DNA from: Dendrolimus kikuchii
Lineage: Eukaryota > Arthropoda > Insecta > Lepidoptera > Lasiocampidae
Assembly: GCA_019925095.2 (NCBI GenBank)
Contig: CM034395.1
Coordinates: 15,360,213-15,424,212, forward strand
DNA length: 64,000 nt
Direction: 5' to 3'
Shown here: positions 30,561 to 43,019 of the stretch, piece by piece
Layout: the number at the start of each line of letters is the position of its first letter
How positions within the stretch are numbered: position 1 is the stretch's first letter
The notes under the pieces: generated by a model
Databases searched by the model: none
What the model was told of the DNA's origin: nothing
Seen by the model: the letters and a program-made list of their open reading frames with translations, nothing else
Position numbers and translations under genes: made by a program

Positions 30561-30670
30561 GCACACGTACGAACTCATGCCACCGGCATATGGTGAAAAT
30601 ACCCACAAAGCGGACGAAACTCTGTGCTTCCACTTTTATCATACGTACCGCTAAAGAGTGGAACTCTTTA
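30561..30670 (+). pseudogene. LINE ORF2 C-terminal fragment, left of SINE insertion
   Basis: One frame reads 'VKIPTKRTKLCASTF' and 'IRTAKEWNSL', matching the C-terminal 'R-T-x-x-x-(W/E)-W-N-S-L-P' signature common in insect Jockey/CR1-type LINE proteins. The frame is interrupted at 30670 by a SINE and resumes at 30977 with a short Ser/Phe segment, a stop, and 'YNLG'. An inactive relic. Confidence 0.6.
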
Positions 30671-30965
30671 ATAATAACAGCCCATATCTGTCCCACTACT
30701 GGGCTCGGGCCTCCCACTGTAGGGGAACGGACAGCCCACCACGCTTACCCAAGGCGGCTTGGCAGGTTTGACACATCGGTTATCTCGATGTGCAGTTTGC
30801 ATCACGATGTTTTCCTTCACCGTTGTTAGCACGTGGTAATTGTAACAATATGCACATTAGATCAGAACACTGCCTAAGTGGTGCATGCGTTCCGGCCAGG
30901 ATCGAACCCGGGCCTTAGAGTTTAGAATGCGTGCGCTAGTCGTTGCGCTACAACGACTTTTTCAC
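30671..30965 (-). repeat. tRNA-derived SINE, family A, with 11-bp TSD
   Basis: Flanked by ggaactcttta at 30660-30670 and 30966-30976. The minus-strand head at 30965 carries a tRNA-like sequence with a B-box-like 'gggttcgatcc'. The tail at the left is 'ctgttattatt'. Confidence 0.85.
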
Positions 30966-30976
30966 GGAACTCTTTA

Positions 30977-31085
30977 TCGTCGTCTTTTTTTCCTGAATAA
31001 TATAATCTAGGTAAGCGTGCTCCACATTAGACTGCGTTTCTCCCTGACATCAGGCGCAATGTCGGTCAAACACGAACCTATTCAA
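30977..31085 (+). pseudogene. LINE C-terminal fragment and 3' UTR, right of SINE insertion
   Basis: Continues the LINE sequence ('tcgtcgtctttttttcctgaa', 'tataatctagg', 'catcaggcgcaatgtcggtc'). The last phrase is a familiar 3'-UTR motif of the same LINE type. Confidence 0.5.
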
Positions 31086-32422
31086 TATAAAAAAATACAT
31101 GCGTTGTGATGTAACAGTAGAGGATTATGTTTACCAGTCGTTTTAAATTCTAATAATGACTAAGGCAATCATGATTATGCAGTAAATAACAAATCTACCG
31201 TGATATAATATTTCAGCTGTTTTATGATATATTAAAAATCATCAAACGGAAATAGAGATTTATGTGCTCACTACGTACCACCTGTAATTTATTTTTACTA
31301 TTCCACAACATCGTTGTATGACGGCATATACATAATACACATTACTAATAGTTCTTACCTAATTTACTCTATTTCAAGAATAGGAAGTAAAATTAATTTT
31401 TAACTTATATGTATGATGACCTTCAAAAAGTGTTCTCCAGTGGAACTTATTTTGAATAAAAAATTTTGAATTTGAATACGTAATATAGACAGGCGTTTTT
31501 GAGAAAAAGTTGCAGTGACATTAATCATTTTTCATTTGCCAGCTTCGCAGTGAAAAGTATGAATAAATTATGATTTGACTGATATAACTTATGACATCAT
31601 AATTTGCTATTCTCATACGAAATCTAGGGGGCTTCAGCGTTTTGTAATAATAGGATAAAAAGTGCCTCAACTGACTGTCATCTTTTTTGCCAAATAGACT
31701 ACGTAACCTAAACCTTATTTGTTGCAAACCTATACTGCAATATCATATCAAGGAAATAGAACCAACTCAACAGATTACTTGTTCAAATGAAATGTATTCA
31801 TGTTTAGGTCAGAATAACGGATCAAGGCGTTGTAAATAAAGTACATCGCATTTGATTTTAATGCCATTTCCTATATTATACAACGGAATCTCAACCTACA
31901 CGGTGGATGGATTCAAATAAGGTTGATTCATCATGTCATACCATAATACTAAATGCTTTAAACATTATGTCCACAAGAATAAAAAATTGATAGTTTTGCT
32001 CTCTCTTTATTACTTTGATTATAATCAGTATCAAAATTTTTAACAGCCGATTCTATTCAATTGTGTTGATGTTTAACAATATAGATCTGTAAATGTATGA
32101 AGCTGTAACTATTTAGATATAAAAAATATGTTAATCTCAAATGTGATTACTTATCTTATCTAAAATATGTTAAAAAGAATAAAATGTTTCTTTAAAGTCT
32201 GTTAATATTTCAAAATATGAACATGTAATAGAACTGTGTGATTTAGGGATTTTTTTGAGTTACATGTTTACTCGGAGATTTAAATCCCAATATTCTTCTT
32301 CTATGCCTTAAATGTCAATCAATTTCAGGATAACTAAATGTTTTAGATGATTCTAAGTAAGTAATCTATTATGGTATCCACGTTTCTGATCTTTGCATTG
32401 TTGAGAAAAAATTCCAAATTAC
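31086..32422. other. AT-rich stretch, nothing identified
   Basis: 'gaataaaaaattttgaatttgaa' near 31455 looks like a LINE tail. Otherwise featureless. Confidence 0.4.
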
Positions 32423-32432
32423 TCACAATCAT

Positions 32433-32708
32433 TATATATAAATAATAACAGCCCATAACTGTCCCACTGCTGGGCTCGGGCCTCCCATTATGGGGAACGG
32501 ACAGTATACCCGCTACGCTTGTCCAAGGCGACTTGGCAGGTTTGACACATCGGTTATCTCGATGTGCAGGTTGCGTCACGATGTTTTCCTTCACCGTTGT
32601 TAGCAAGTGGTAATTGTAACAATATGCAAATTCGGTTAGAAAATTGCCTAAGTGGTGCCTTTGAGTTTGGGACGCATGCACTAGCCATTACGCTACCATG
32701 ACTTCACT
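32433..32708 (-). repeat. tRNA-derived SINE, family A, with 10-bp TSD
   Basis: Flanked by tcacaatcat at 32423-32432 and 32709-32718. The body matches 30671-30965 closely; the head is shortened, lacking the B-box part. Confidence 0.85.
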
Positions 32709-32718
32709 TCACAATCAT

Positions 32719-34416
32719 ACTCTATATTATATAGAATACTCTATAATTGTACAGCATAATTTCCATTTTCAATATGATGTAGTAAACTCATGTATACATA
32801 TGTACCTACATAATAATATATATTCGCATCCGGTGTCCATCTACGTAAATACATAAATGTCAGAGCTGTCGTTAAACTATAACAGAACCGTCAACTGTTT
32901 ACCATCGATGTCTGTAATTAAATTATGTTTGGATATGACAAGATTGAGTAGTATAACATTGAGAAGTTTTATTTAATTTATGTCCTTTATATTGAGAAAT
33001 TAGTGTCTAAAATAATCAATGTTTCAATATGAATAAAAGTCAAAATAGTTATATTATCGAAGTATCACCAGAATATTATCCCCGATTGCTTTATAATAAT
33101 AATATCTAATAACAACTATAATATAATAATAGGTTTTTTTATAACATAACGTAGGTATTTATTATGTATATTAAAAAAAAAATGTTTGCTACCAAATAAA
33201 TATCAACCCATAAACGTTGCGCGTGTAGTAGTAAAGGACTGACTCAATTAGAATTTCATTTGATATGGAAATACTCAATTTCTGAAATAAATGAATTATT
33301 ATTATTATTATTATAACCATTCGCGAAATACTTAATATATTCTATAATTTTTAACATAAAGTTGGCTGTTATTTAAAAATTAAATACGTCACACATCTCC
33401 AATATATTTGTTCCAATATATATCTTTATTAAACATTTTTCATATCCACAATTATAAAATATACCATATCCATTTTGCGTTATTTATATTGTAATGGCAT
33501 CCATCCTGTAAACTACGAGTTGGCACCGCAATTCAAAATAATCATAAATTTGCGTTTGTATTAGATCGGTTTCTACGTGCATTTATTAAACAGATCCCGC
33601 TGCTTCGTCCGCGTAAATTCCTATATTTTGAGAGATATGCGTCATAAAGGAAATGCACCCACAGAACTGACTGTAAATTTTGTGTTATAAATAGGTTTAT
33701 ATCATCTTAAAATCGTGAGCAGGGAATTAATCAAACAATTTCTTTACTTGTTTTTAATCTTTTATCTGAGGAATGAAAAAATAACCCTATTATTGATAAG
33801 GTTGTATAAATACTGATAAAAATAAAAACATGCTAGTGAAGTTGAAAGGACAGTTTTATGATTATCATCATTGGTCTTATCAGTTATCAGAATTGACGTT
33901 TCGTTTGGCAATAAAGCGTGGATTGCGCACGTATCACGGATGGATATTCTGCCGTGGATATATGGAATTACGCTAAAGAACTATGTTAGGACTCATGCAT
34001 TCGTGGCAACCTCACATATCAGACAATTTGAAAATATTCCGCTAAGCATAGGTGCTCATGTTTTATTTAAACAGACTAATATTGTAACAAACAATTACCC
34101 GCTCGAAAGGCTAGGCCCAAGAAATCCTGGCTTAACGTTGTTAAATCAACGCTAATTGTTTCAATGGTCTAACAATAAGGGATTTTGAAGACCGCACTAA
34201 GTGGAGAAGAAATAGTAGGAAAACGCACGCTGAACTAAGAAGTGGAGTTCCGAATGCAACTAAGATTTAATACTAGGATAGCAGCAATAAAGGAAATCCG
34301 TAATTCAATATTGTTAAAAAGTAACTATGTTTATATTAAATGGTATCTAACATACGATCGAATGACGCTGAGGTTGATCGAGATTGACGTATAAATAAAA
34401 CACATATAAAATACAG
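32719..34416. other. AT-rich stretch with repeat tails
   Basis: 33265-33315 ('tatggaaatactcaatt..tgaaataaatgaatta') matches 51885-51925 and ends in (ATT)n, so it is probably a shared retroelement tail. A weak Helitron-like terminus 'ctgcttcgtccgcg' lies near 33600. The frame at 33871-34155 has no recognised domain. Confidence 0.4.
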
Positions 34417-34877
34417 ATTGGTAGTAGGGATGGGCCGAATGTGGTTTGAACCGAATACGAACTTCGGCCGAACATTCGGTTAAAACAAAAACAGTTACAC
34501 TACTTACTGATGTTTCTTAGAGGAATAATAAGTTTATTTTATTTTTGTTTTAATTTGATGTCTATTTAATTAGGCAAAGACTCAATCAAGAACTAATTTT
34601 ATTTATTTTTTATCACATTGCACGTTAATATTTATATGTTCCTAACTAAAATAAATGACCATGAGTATATATATGACAATTTTTATATTACGGTTATTAT
34701 AGATATGATTTCTATTAACTTCAGTCAAAATAGTGCAAGTAGGTATTTTACTTTTTCCTTGCACCGAATGTTCGGCATTTAAACCGAATTTCAGCCGAAT
34801 GCAGAAGTTCGGCTCAAGCTGCCGAAATTCGGTCAAACCGAATGTAAAACGAATTTCGGCCCATCCCTAATTGCTAG
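34417..34877. mobile_element. hAT-like non-autonomous element with TTCGG/CCGAA repeats
   Basis: TIRs TAGGGATGGGCCGAA (34425-34439) and its complement ending at 34869. 8-bp flanks attggtag / attgctag (one mismatch) fit a hAT TSD. CCGAA or TTCGG recurs more than a dozen times near both ends, a plausible set of subterminal transposase sites. No transposase. Confidence 0.75.
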
Positions 34878-36847
34878 TCAAAACAAAGATATTCTCACAT
34901 AGCTAAATCCAAAGTTAATAAAATATGTACGCAGATTACAAACCAACCAACTTCAATGTATTTGAAAGTGATGTCTACGGTGACTGTGGACTCAAGTAAA
35001 TAGTTTTGTTAGGAAAGAATATAGATTAAGTGTATCTTTGGTGTAATTTTAATTATTTGAAATAAGCGATAATTTCAAAATAAAATAAGGGTCTACCATT
35101 AGTAATAATAATGAAACAGTGTGGTAAGTATTATTTTTTATCATTCTTTTCCTATCCACTTCCCTTTCTCCTATACATTTTTATATATTTTAAATTTTTT
35201 AATTAAATTAAATTTTCAAAGATTAAAGAGCATGACTGCAATATCAAGGAGGAGATTGTAGTGAGGACAATAGCCAAATACTATCAGGCCGGCCCGTAGC
35301 ATCCATATTTGCAAGTTAGTGCCGTTGAACGAGGGAGTTATATGAAAAAGGCGAATTAGTTAGTGTTTATGAAACAACTCACTCAAAGAAGGCCTACTAT
35401 CAGATATTATCTGCCCTTTTGCCTTCTTTAATATTATAAAATATGAATATTTTGTAAAGTAAGTCCAATGTTTAAGCAAAAGGATTATAGCCATCCCGAT
35501 CGCCATGCCAGACGCTGCGTCATATCGTACACCTATATAACGAAGTACCGCTCATCTTGGTTATTTTCCATATAGCTCTTTACTACTTACAACTTTATTT
35601 GCTTTGAAATAAGACTCAATATCACCTAACAATTAATTATTGGTAATAGAGACACATTTTATTACTAGCCTACAAGCAACCCGGCCCACAGTTTTCTTTT
35701 TACGATTAATCTTCTAATATAGAACATTTGTATTGACAGAATGTTCTCGAGTTTAGTTATAGGGAGGGTTCGTTGAACTCAACATAATTGTTGGACAGAA
35801 AATCAGAAATCCTTTGGTTAGAAGTTTATAGTACTAACTATCAAGAGAACTATACATATACGGATCTTAAATATTCCCCTTCTGTGTTTCTTACCTCATA
35901 GGCAGTCCTAGAACCCTTCGAATCTCTCTTATATGAAACCAAGCGGTCTGGTCTATCTAATATACATCTTGATGTTACTAATTACTAACAATATTTAATC
36001 CGATTTCCAGTCAGTTTCTTAATAATACACTCTTTTTATTCCCAATGTCCTTGCACCAGTTACCATACTAGGTACAAAAACATGCTGATATTAAAATGTG
36101 AAAATAATTTTGTTTAGATGTTTGTTTAGGATATATGGGTAATATTAATTTTCTACGGACTTCCCTTATTAAAATATTTTATCACAAACGATCCTTGATT
36201 AGATATCTAACGGCATGTAAGTATAAAATTTGAAGGGTTATAAAAAGCTATTTTATGTCATTCCGCCAAAGCATAATTGAACCTAGGGTCCATGAAATTA
36301 CACTGTAACAGACTAGTCCTACCCCAAAACCAACGCAATCTCTTTAGTAAGATTCAACGTCGAATGCACGGTTATATTAGTAAATTATTATTTTCTTTAA
36401 TTATTATCTTTCCTATTAGTAAATAATAATATTCTTTATTTATTATCTTTCCGATATTACGGTTTTCATCATTTAAATCACCAATTGCATACTTATGACG
36501 TCGGTTCTATTAAAGAACGAGAGTTTTTCTGACCAAGTGTGGATGTTATTACAATAATCCCTGGCACGATTCTTGAACGATGACCTTGACTGGATAAGTG
36601 AAGTTTCGGATCTATTTCAAAGTATTAGGTATCGCCCCTTAGTTAAAAGAATTAAAGGTATAAATATAAAATATAATAGATAGATAGATAATGTCAATAA
36701 TTCGCATCACATTGGTAACGCTCAATGCACAAAGTGATTCTTACTATTTCGCCGACAACTCAAGATCGGAGCCGGGACTTTTAGGTAGTGATGTTAAAAA
36801 AAAAGAAGATTTAGGGGAATCTCTGCGCATTAAGTTTATGGATATGT
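34878..36847. other. AT-rich stretch, nothing identified
   Basis: A short (GATA)n lies near 36675. A mixed-composition patch at 35220-35390 has no open frame of note. Confidence 0.4.
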
Positions 36848-37157
36848 GATTTTTTTTATTGAATGGTTTCAGTAGACCTGCAGACGGCCCACCTGATGGA
36901 CAGTGGTTACCATCACCTATGGACATTTACAACACCAAAGGTGCAACCAATTTCTTGCCGCTCTCTAAGGAACACTGGAACCCTGCCACTTATGCTAGAA
37001 CTCAATTCAAGGTTGTCATGGCGGTTTACCCTAAACCAGGGGTGGTGGTAGCCTTCCAGACGTACAAATACCCTACCACCTGACTGTGTGTTATTTTGTC
37101 GCCTCTTACGACAGACCGCCCGGCCGCAGGAAATTGTATTTTTCCTGCACGGATAAT
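36848..37157 (-). repeat. Short poly-A retroposon, family C, old copy
   Basis: All landmarks are present, but more diverged than other copies ('caaccaatttcttgccgctctc' where others read a 'gctgctgctctc' type). Confidence 0.7.
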
Positions 37158-37199
37158 TTATTGGATTGGATTGGATTTAGAAACTCTTTATATGTAGTA

Positions 37200-37365
37200 T
37201 GAATTTACTTCGAAAATGGGGAGACCCGAGCCCAGCATTGGGACGTTTATGGATTTCACTACTATTACTTCACTTAGCCAAGCGATAAGTCAGCGTAGTC
37301 TCAAGTAGAGACTCAACATCACTGCCTACCCCCATTGGAAACAGGCTTGATAATATGTATGTACT
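37200..37365 (+). repeat. LINE 3' tail fragments
   Basis: 'gagacccgagcccagcattggg' followed by 'cactgcctacccccattgg' and 'gataatatgtatgta'. The second part resembles the tail of the RTE-like LINE at 24010-24056. Confidence 0.4.
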
Positions 37366-38507
37366 TTACTTAGTATTGGAATTATAATGTCCTTTAGTAA
37401 ATTTAATATTTCAGCCTCATTGAGATCTGAAAGAACAAAAAATAATTATTCGTTCTGTATACTATAATGAGGACTAGGTTCCGGTCAATGACCGTGTTTA
37501 CCTAATGTAAACGTTAAATGTAACAGTATTTATTTTCACTGTTACATAAAAGTACCGATATATTAGCGTCAGAAATAAAAATAAAGTTTAATTTTGGAAT
37601 TGTTTCTTTTACTGTTAATTATTATCAACAAAATTTATGATTTATGTTACCTTATTTATATATTTTTTTTAGAATAACGACCCGTAAGAATACCCCTTAC
37701 TTTTAGAAGTATTGCTTGCAGCCATTTTGAGAGATCATTCTGAATATAATATGATACTGATTGCGATTATCTCGAAAATACTATATCATAAACGAAATAC
37801 AACAACACGAATGACAATCGTCCAGTAAAGTAATAACAATAATAGTAATAATAAATAGAATAGAAGAGTCAAAAACTTGAAAGAAACTTTTTGAGATTTG
37901 GTTAAACAAAAACGCCCCCCATAGTCATGCAAAAACAAGCTTCTTGGACATAAGTTTTCACTATCCACACCAGTTCCCCTTTCATATTCATCGTGCGACT
38001 TCAACATACTCTGTCTAGCTGTTGGAATCAACCTCTTTAGATAGTTTTTCTTTTTGTGTTTTGACATTTGTCGTACTTCTTTTGTTTTTTCTTCACTCTA
38101 TATTTATCCTTGAATTAGGTATACCGTATCGTTATAAAATACATATTAATATTATAAGAAAATTCTCGTGTTTCTTGACGTCCAACTTATAATATATAGG
38201 TATACAGTTTACTTGCTCTCCACACTAGCGTCAAATGTGTGCTATGATTGATAAAATATACCAGTCAAATATTTGTCGAACCAAGTGCATTGAAGAGTTC
38301 CGTAGAGATGACCAAAGTCCAGAACTGTAAAAAAATTAATAGAAAATATCTAAAAACTATTCAACTGATCATATACGAACATATTTGCGTTCAAAGTATT
38401 TTTAAAATTCTAAATTTTTTTGTTTTCAACTATAACTATCAACTAAAAATAAACCTAATTATAAATTAAATTATGGTATAAATAAAATGAAAGAAATTTA
38501 AACTAAA
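37366..38507. other. AT-rich stretch, one weak ORF
   Basis: A minus-strand frame at 37786-38067 (93 codons) has a basic N-terminus and ends in a poly-Leu run encoded by a (TAA/ATT)n tract. It is unrecognised and I do not call it a gene. Confidence 0.3.
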
Positions 38508-38870
38508 TCCCTATTAATATTATAAATGCGAAAGTAACTCTGTCTGTCTGTCTGTCTGTTCCGTTTTCACGGAAAAACTACTGGACCGATTTGGCTGAAA
38601 CTCAGTATATATATATTTTCGATGCCGAGAATGAACATAGGATATTTTTTATCCCGAAAAATGGGATAGTTTCCGGGATAAAAATATATTTGTCTTTTCG
38701 TTTGTTATCCTTTTATGGAAAGACTATTGGACCGATTTGGCTGAAACTCGGTACATATATAATTTGAATACCGAGAGTGGCCAAGGGATACTTTTTATCC
38801 CGGATAATAGGATACATTTTGGGATAGATTTATGTAAAGTTTATCCCGGAAACTAGGACTGGTTTGTGAT

Positions 38871-39527
38871 TTTGTCCATTTCGTCCACTGGGTCTACTGG
38901 GTCCACTGGGTCCACTTCGTCCACTGGGTCCACTTGGACCACTGTGTCCACTTGGTCCCCTTGGTCAACTGGGTCCACTTGGTCCACTGTGTCCACTTGG
39001 TCCACTTGGTCCACTGGGTCCACTGGGTCCACTTGGTCCACTTAGTCCGCTGGGTCCACTTGGTCCACTGAGTTTACTGGGTCCACTGGGTCCATTTGGA
39101 ACATAGCCTACTGGGTCTACTGGGTCCACTGTGCCCACTGTGTCCACTTAGACTACTGGGTCCACTGGGTCCACTAGGTCCACTGGACTCACGGGGTCCA
39201 CTGGGTCCACTGGACCCACTGGGTCCACTTGGTCCACTAGGTCCGTTGGGTCCACTGGGTCCACTTTGTCCACTGGGTCCACTGGGCCCACTGGGTCCAG
39301 TTGGTCCACTGGGTCTACTGGGTCCACTTGCTCCACTGGGTCCACTTGACCCACTGGGTCCACTAGGTCTACTTGGTCCACTGGACTCACTGGGTCCACT
39401 GGACCCACTGGGTCCACTTGGTCCGTTGGGTCCACTGGTTCCACTTTGTCCACTGGATCCAATGGGTGCAGTTGGTCCACTGGGTCCACTGGGTCCACTT
39501 GGTCCACTTGGTCCAGGTTATCTATTT
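38871..39527 (+). repeat. 9-bp minisatellite, GGTCCACTG / GGTCCACTT
   Basis: About 73 units. It shares rare variants with 10496-10930 in the same order: 'gtccatttggaaca', then 'agcctactggg', then 'cttagactactgg'. Confidence 0.9.
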
Positions 39528-39572
39528 TGTCATTTTTGTCAAGTTTTGTCATTTATGTAGTTTACATATAGA

Positions 39573-39725
39573 TGTCAGGAGCCTTAAGAACAGACGAGCG
39601 TGCATGACAAGAATTATGAATGTCAAAGAAGCAAGTGAGGTGTGTAAGAATAAGCCTAAATGGCGCTCTGTTGTTCGTGCCTACCCCGCAAGGGAACTGG
39701 CGTGAAGTTATGTATGTATGTATGT
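39573..39725 (+). mobile_element. RTE-like LINE 3' fragment inserted in the Helitron, 9-bp TSD
   Basis: acatataga occurs at 39564-39572 and 39726-39734. The sister Helitron at ~10966 has this sequence once, uninterrupted, which gives an empty site for comparison. The insert holds the last ~40 codons of the LINE frame, the 3' UTR and a (TATG)n tail. Confidence 0.88.
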
Positions 39726-39904
39726 ACATATAGACGGGGGTGGTATAGTTTGCGATATAAAATGAAGTGAATCTTTCGGGGCCAAATACATAAAAATTTA
39801 ATACAATGTAACCTGTACTACTTGCTCTTTAAACAAGAGACACGCACTAGAGGTTGACCCGCGGCGCAGCTGCGGGGTAAACTCTAGTTATACATAAATT
39901 AATA

Positions 39905-40025
39905 TAAAGTATGTAACAAATCGCTGCCAGAGCGAAGCGTATCCAGGTTGACTGCATGGCCACGCTGTATAGCAATGCTGATTCGTTCCGCGAAATACGA
40001 AGCAGTCTTCTGATCACGGGTGGTA
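39905..40025 (-). pseudogene. Possible LINE reverse transcriptase C-terminal scrap
   Basis: The minus frame reads 'ASYFAERISIAIQRGHAVNL', recalling the 'R-I-S-(V/I)-A-I-Q-R-G-N-A' end of some lepidopteran non-LTR proteins. A short match to its last part ('tatgtaacaaattgctgcc') recurs at 52765. Only about 40 residues. Confidence 0.35.
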
Positions 40026-40267
40026 TAAATAAAATTATATCTATAAAAATGACATAATGATTGAAATAAATCTACAAGTAAAAATTGACTTGCATTGACT
40101 TGGCATTTTCGCGTTCTTGAATTATTTTTTACGTATGCGATATTTATTGAAAATGCAAAATGAACCTGAAAGTGGTTTTTGTCAAATTTTATCATATTCC
40201 TAGAAATCCTTCTCTAATAAACTATAGTAAGGAACATAAAATGATTGGATCATTCGTAAAAACCTAG

Positions 40268-40625
40268 TTTTTACGTGGTAGAGCCATATTGGAATCATTA
40301 TATTGATTACGGCTCTTGGAGCCGACACGATCGCTGTAATACCATGCTGTCACAGAATATCGTTGCGAAACGATTAGCTTTGTGCTAATCGTGTTTCGTG
40401 CGAAGAGTGAGAGTTCTGAAGGCTCACTTCCCCCTCCCTTATTCCGTTTTTTCCTATCCCACACCCCTATTTGAATACCATATCTCATTCTTCCTGTCTG
40501 ATCTCCCTATCTCATCCCACTATCCCATCCTCTTTGTTTCATCTGGTAACGTGTTGACTTCGCTCCTGATGTTGCAAATGCTTATAAGCTGCGGTAACCA
40601 CTTTCCGTGAGCTGGACTCATAAAT
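40268..40625 (+). repeat. Dispersed retroposon, family H, copy 1
   Basis: 'gatt.cggctcttggagccgac', 'acagaatatcgttgcgaaac', 'gagtgagagttc' and a CT-rich 'cctatctcatcccacta' tract, ending 'gttgcaaatgctta..ggtaaccactttcc'. The first 200 bp match 55813-55990. The end resembles the tail of family C, suggesting a shared LINE-type 3' end. Confidence 0.55.
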
Positions 40626-40639
40626 AAAATATAAGAAGA

Positions 40640-42110
40640 ATAAAATTGAAAGTATTACAGTAATTAAATCAAAAAATCATTTTTTTAATTAATTGTCTGT
40701 CTCTCTTGATGTTCCAGCTAATCCCTTTCCCGAAGGACTTTCACTGGCAGATAGTTGATGTTATAAGGACTAACTTAGGATACTTCTTTTAGTGTTCTGT
40801 AAAAAAAAAATGCACGCGGATGAAGTCGCGGTCACAGCAAGTTAAAAATAAACATAAAAATATCTTACAAAATTACTGATTACATCACTTTACAGGATGT
40901 TAACGTTATCCAGCAAGCAAATTGAGGCTGATACGTTTAGGCTGTGAACAGAAGTGCGCGCTCCCTCGCTATCGGGTGTCCTTGTTCGACTTGCTACATC
41001 GATAACGGGACCATGCTGCTGATAACAACCAGCTATTGCTATAAACTTGACTGTTTGCGAAACGTACTCATTTTATTTACATTCAGATGATAAAATGAAT
41101 TTTTTAATTGGTCACTGAGAATTGAAGGTTTTTCATGCGTGGAAATTGTTTTTGTTGTGTATCTAAGTGTTTTTATTGTTTCTTAAGTATTTTGGCAAAA
41201 ACGGCACCTTCATGCAATCCGCTTAATTATCTATCAATCTGATATTGTATGTCAGGGTAATTTTCCCCCTAGAAACTATTGAGTTTATGTGAATAAAATT
41301 TAATAGTATTTTATATTCTACAAAATAATGGTGTAGTCAAAAAATTATAAACTATGTGTGGCCGCAATAATTATGGATGAATAAAAAATTTCATAATAGT
41401 TATTATACAATAATGTTGTTTCTTATACATATTTACATTAATATTCGCTGCGGAGATATTTGCTTTCAAAGTCGTAAAATGTGTCCCCGATCTAACTTTT
41501 GAACTGCGGTGGAAAAATTTAGGAAAAAACAATCTGGTGAATTGTATTAATACTTCCTTGCTGAGACATGAAGTATCGTGATCCTTGCCTAATATAAAGT
41601 AGCTCAAACATTGCTACACTAATTATTTTACTATCCACCGTCAGTTTCAGTGTAAGGCGACAACCAAAGCGAGGTAGGAGGAAGGCAGCTATTTTGAATG
41701 AATGTCTATTCAGCATTTGACGCATTTGTCGTTATATTTCTCCTTCTACCAATTATATCAGAAATTGATTTATTATCCGATCTAGAAAAAACTGATCTCA
41801 AAGTTAGTGAAGCTTCTATTTTTCTAGTACCAGGAACAAGACCAAATATCTATCTCAATAGAGTATATTAATATAGATCCAGTATTTATTAAAAGAGGCT
41901 CATTCCACTACCTCATGGTCTACATAGCACTCTAAAGTATATCGAATAAATAATTTTTTGAAATTATGTAACTACCTGTAGAAATATTGAAAACAGTCGA
42001 TGTTTAGATATCTCTGCGGAATCCTTCATTGTGCGTGGAATGAGAAGTACTTGGCCGATTTTTTTTGTTTTTTGAACCACTTTATCGTGTTTATAGAATA
42101 TATTCATAAA
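40640..42110. other. AT-rich stretch with a weak Helitron-like end
   Basis: 'tgcacgcggatgaagtcgcggtcacagcaagtt' near 40810 resembles a decayed Helitron 3' end (CTAG lost). No gene recognised. Confidence 0.35.
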
Positions 42111-42266
42111 GGTTATTAATTTCCTGAACCGGTCCACTGAAAAGTGGTAGCAATATATCACACTAAATAAAAATAAAATAAAACGTGCTATTTATTACAA
42201 CATACTTTTATTTATGTATAGCAGCAGTTGCCAAGGTCTATGAAAATTCTACAAAAATATTTGCAT

Positions 42267-42490
42267 AGTAAAACTACGTTTTAACGGTTTTGAGCGCGGT
42301 AATTTACGAGTAAAAAAAACAAAAACGGAAAAACTTTAACATTACTCGTTGACACTTGACATCTTTATCTTCCGTGATCATGGCCACTGAAAAGTGACCG
42401 AAACGTCGGAAAAACCAAAATCAAATAAATTACCGCGCTCAAAACCGTTAAAACGTAGTTTTATTATGCATACAAGTCGCGAAAACTAAA
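42267..42490 (+). repeat. Short foldback copy of the Penelope-like arm
   Basis: 'taaaactacgttttaacgg' at 42268-42288 is mirrored at ~42442-42466. Between them are 'actcgttgacacttgacatc', 'ccgtgatcatggcc', and 'gaaacgtcgg'. The internal ORF and most of the left arm are gone. Confidence 0.7.
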
Positions 42491-43019
42491 ACAAAATATA
42501 TTTGCAGTTTTAAATTAATTTTGTAAGATGTTTCACTACAATAGTCACAAAATAAGAAGCCTGATTTGACAGTTCTCATTGCAACATATTTAGGGATTGA
42601 AACCTCCAAATCGTTAACTAAGTTAACTGATGATCACGAAAAATCAATTAAAAATTATACGACTTTTTGAGCGATTGATAAATTTTGAGATAATTACGTT
42701 TTGTGTCACACAAATAGTTCACAAAATAAAACATGGAGCGCGAAAGTTTTGTCTCACATCGAGTTTTGCATACCACATGCATTTATCAATAACAATTAAT
42801 CTATTAACATTTTTATTATTTTACCCGTATATATATATGAATAATAATCTAAGGTGTTGGAATAAATATATATTATAGTTTTCCTGAATCGAATTGAATT
42901 AATAAAATTCAGTAAACTTTTGTTTTGGGATTTCGCCATAGATTAATGCGACATTACAGAATTAATAAAAAATAATGTTATTTTGGTAATTTGGAAGAAA
43001 GTTTCTGGAAGAAGGAAAC

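Larger units (their letters stand above)
38508..39887 (+). mobile_element. Helitron-like element, family A, full-length copy with nested LINE fragment
   Basis: Starts TC at 38508 (preceded by A) and ends CTAG at 39884-39887 (followed by T). The terminal hairpin is at 39859-39875, with one mismatch relative to the copy at 11093. The 5' domain has (GTCT)n and the duplicated ~130-bp segment, the array spans ~38871-39527, and the 3' domain is split by a LINE insertion at 39573-39725. No protein of its own. Confidence 0.8.

Noticed and set aside
37786..38067. Minus-strand ORF with poly-Leu tail
   Set aside because: The Leu run comes from a trinucleotide repeat and no domain or second exon is visible.
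39096..39552. Frames of 134 and 154 codons rich in Val-Asp-Pro or Gly-Pro-Leu
   Set aside because: Same artefact over the GGTCCACTK array; the collagen-like look is accidental.
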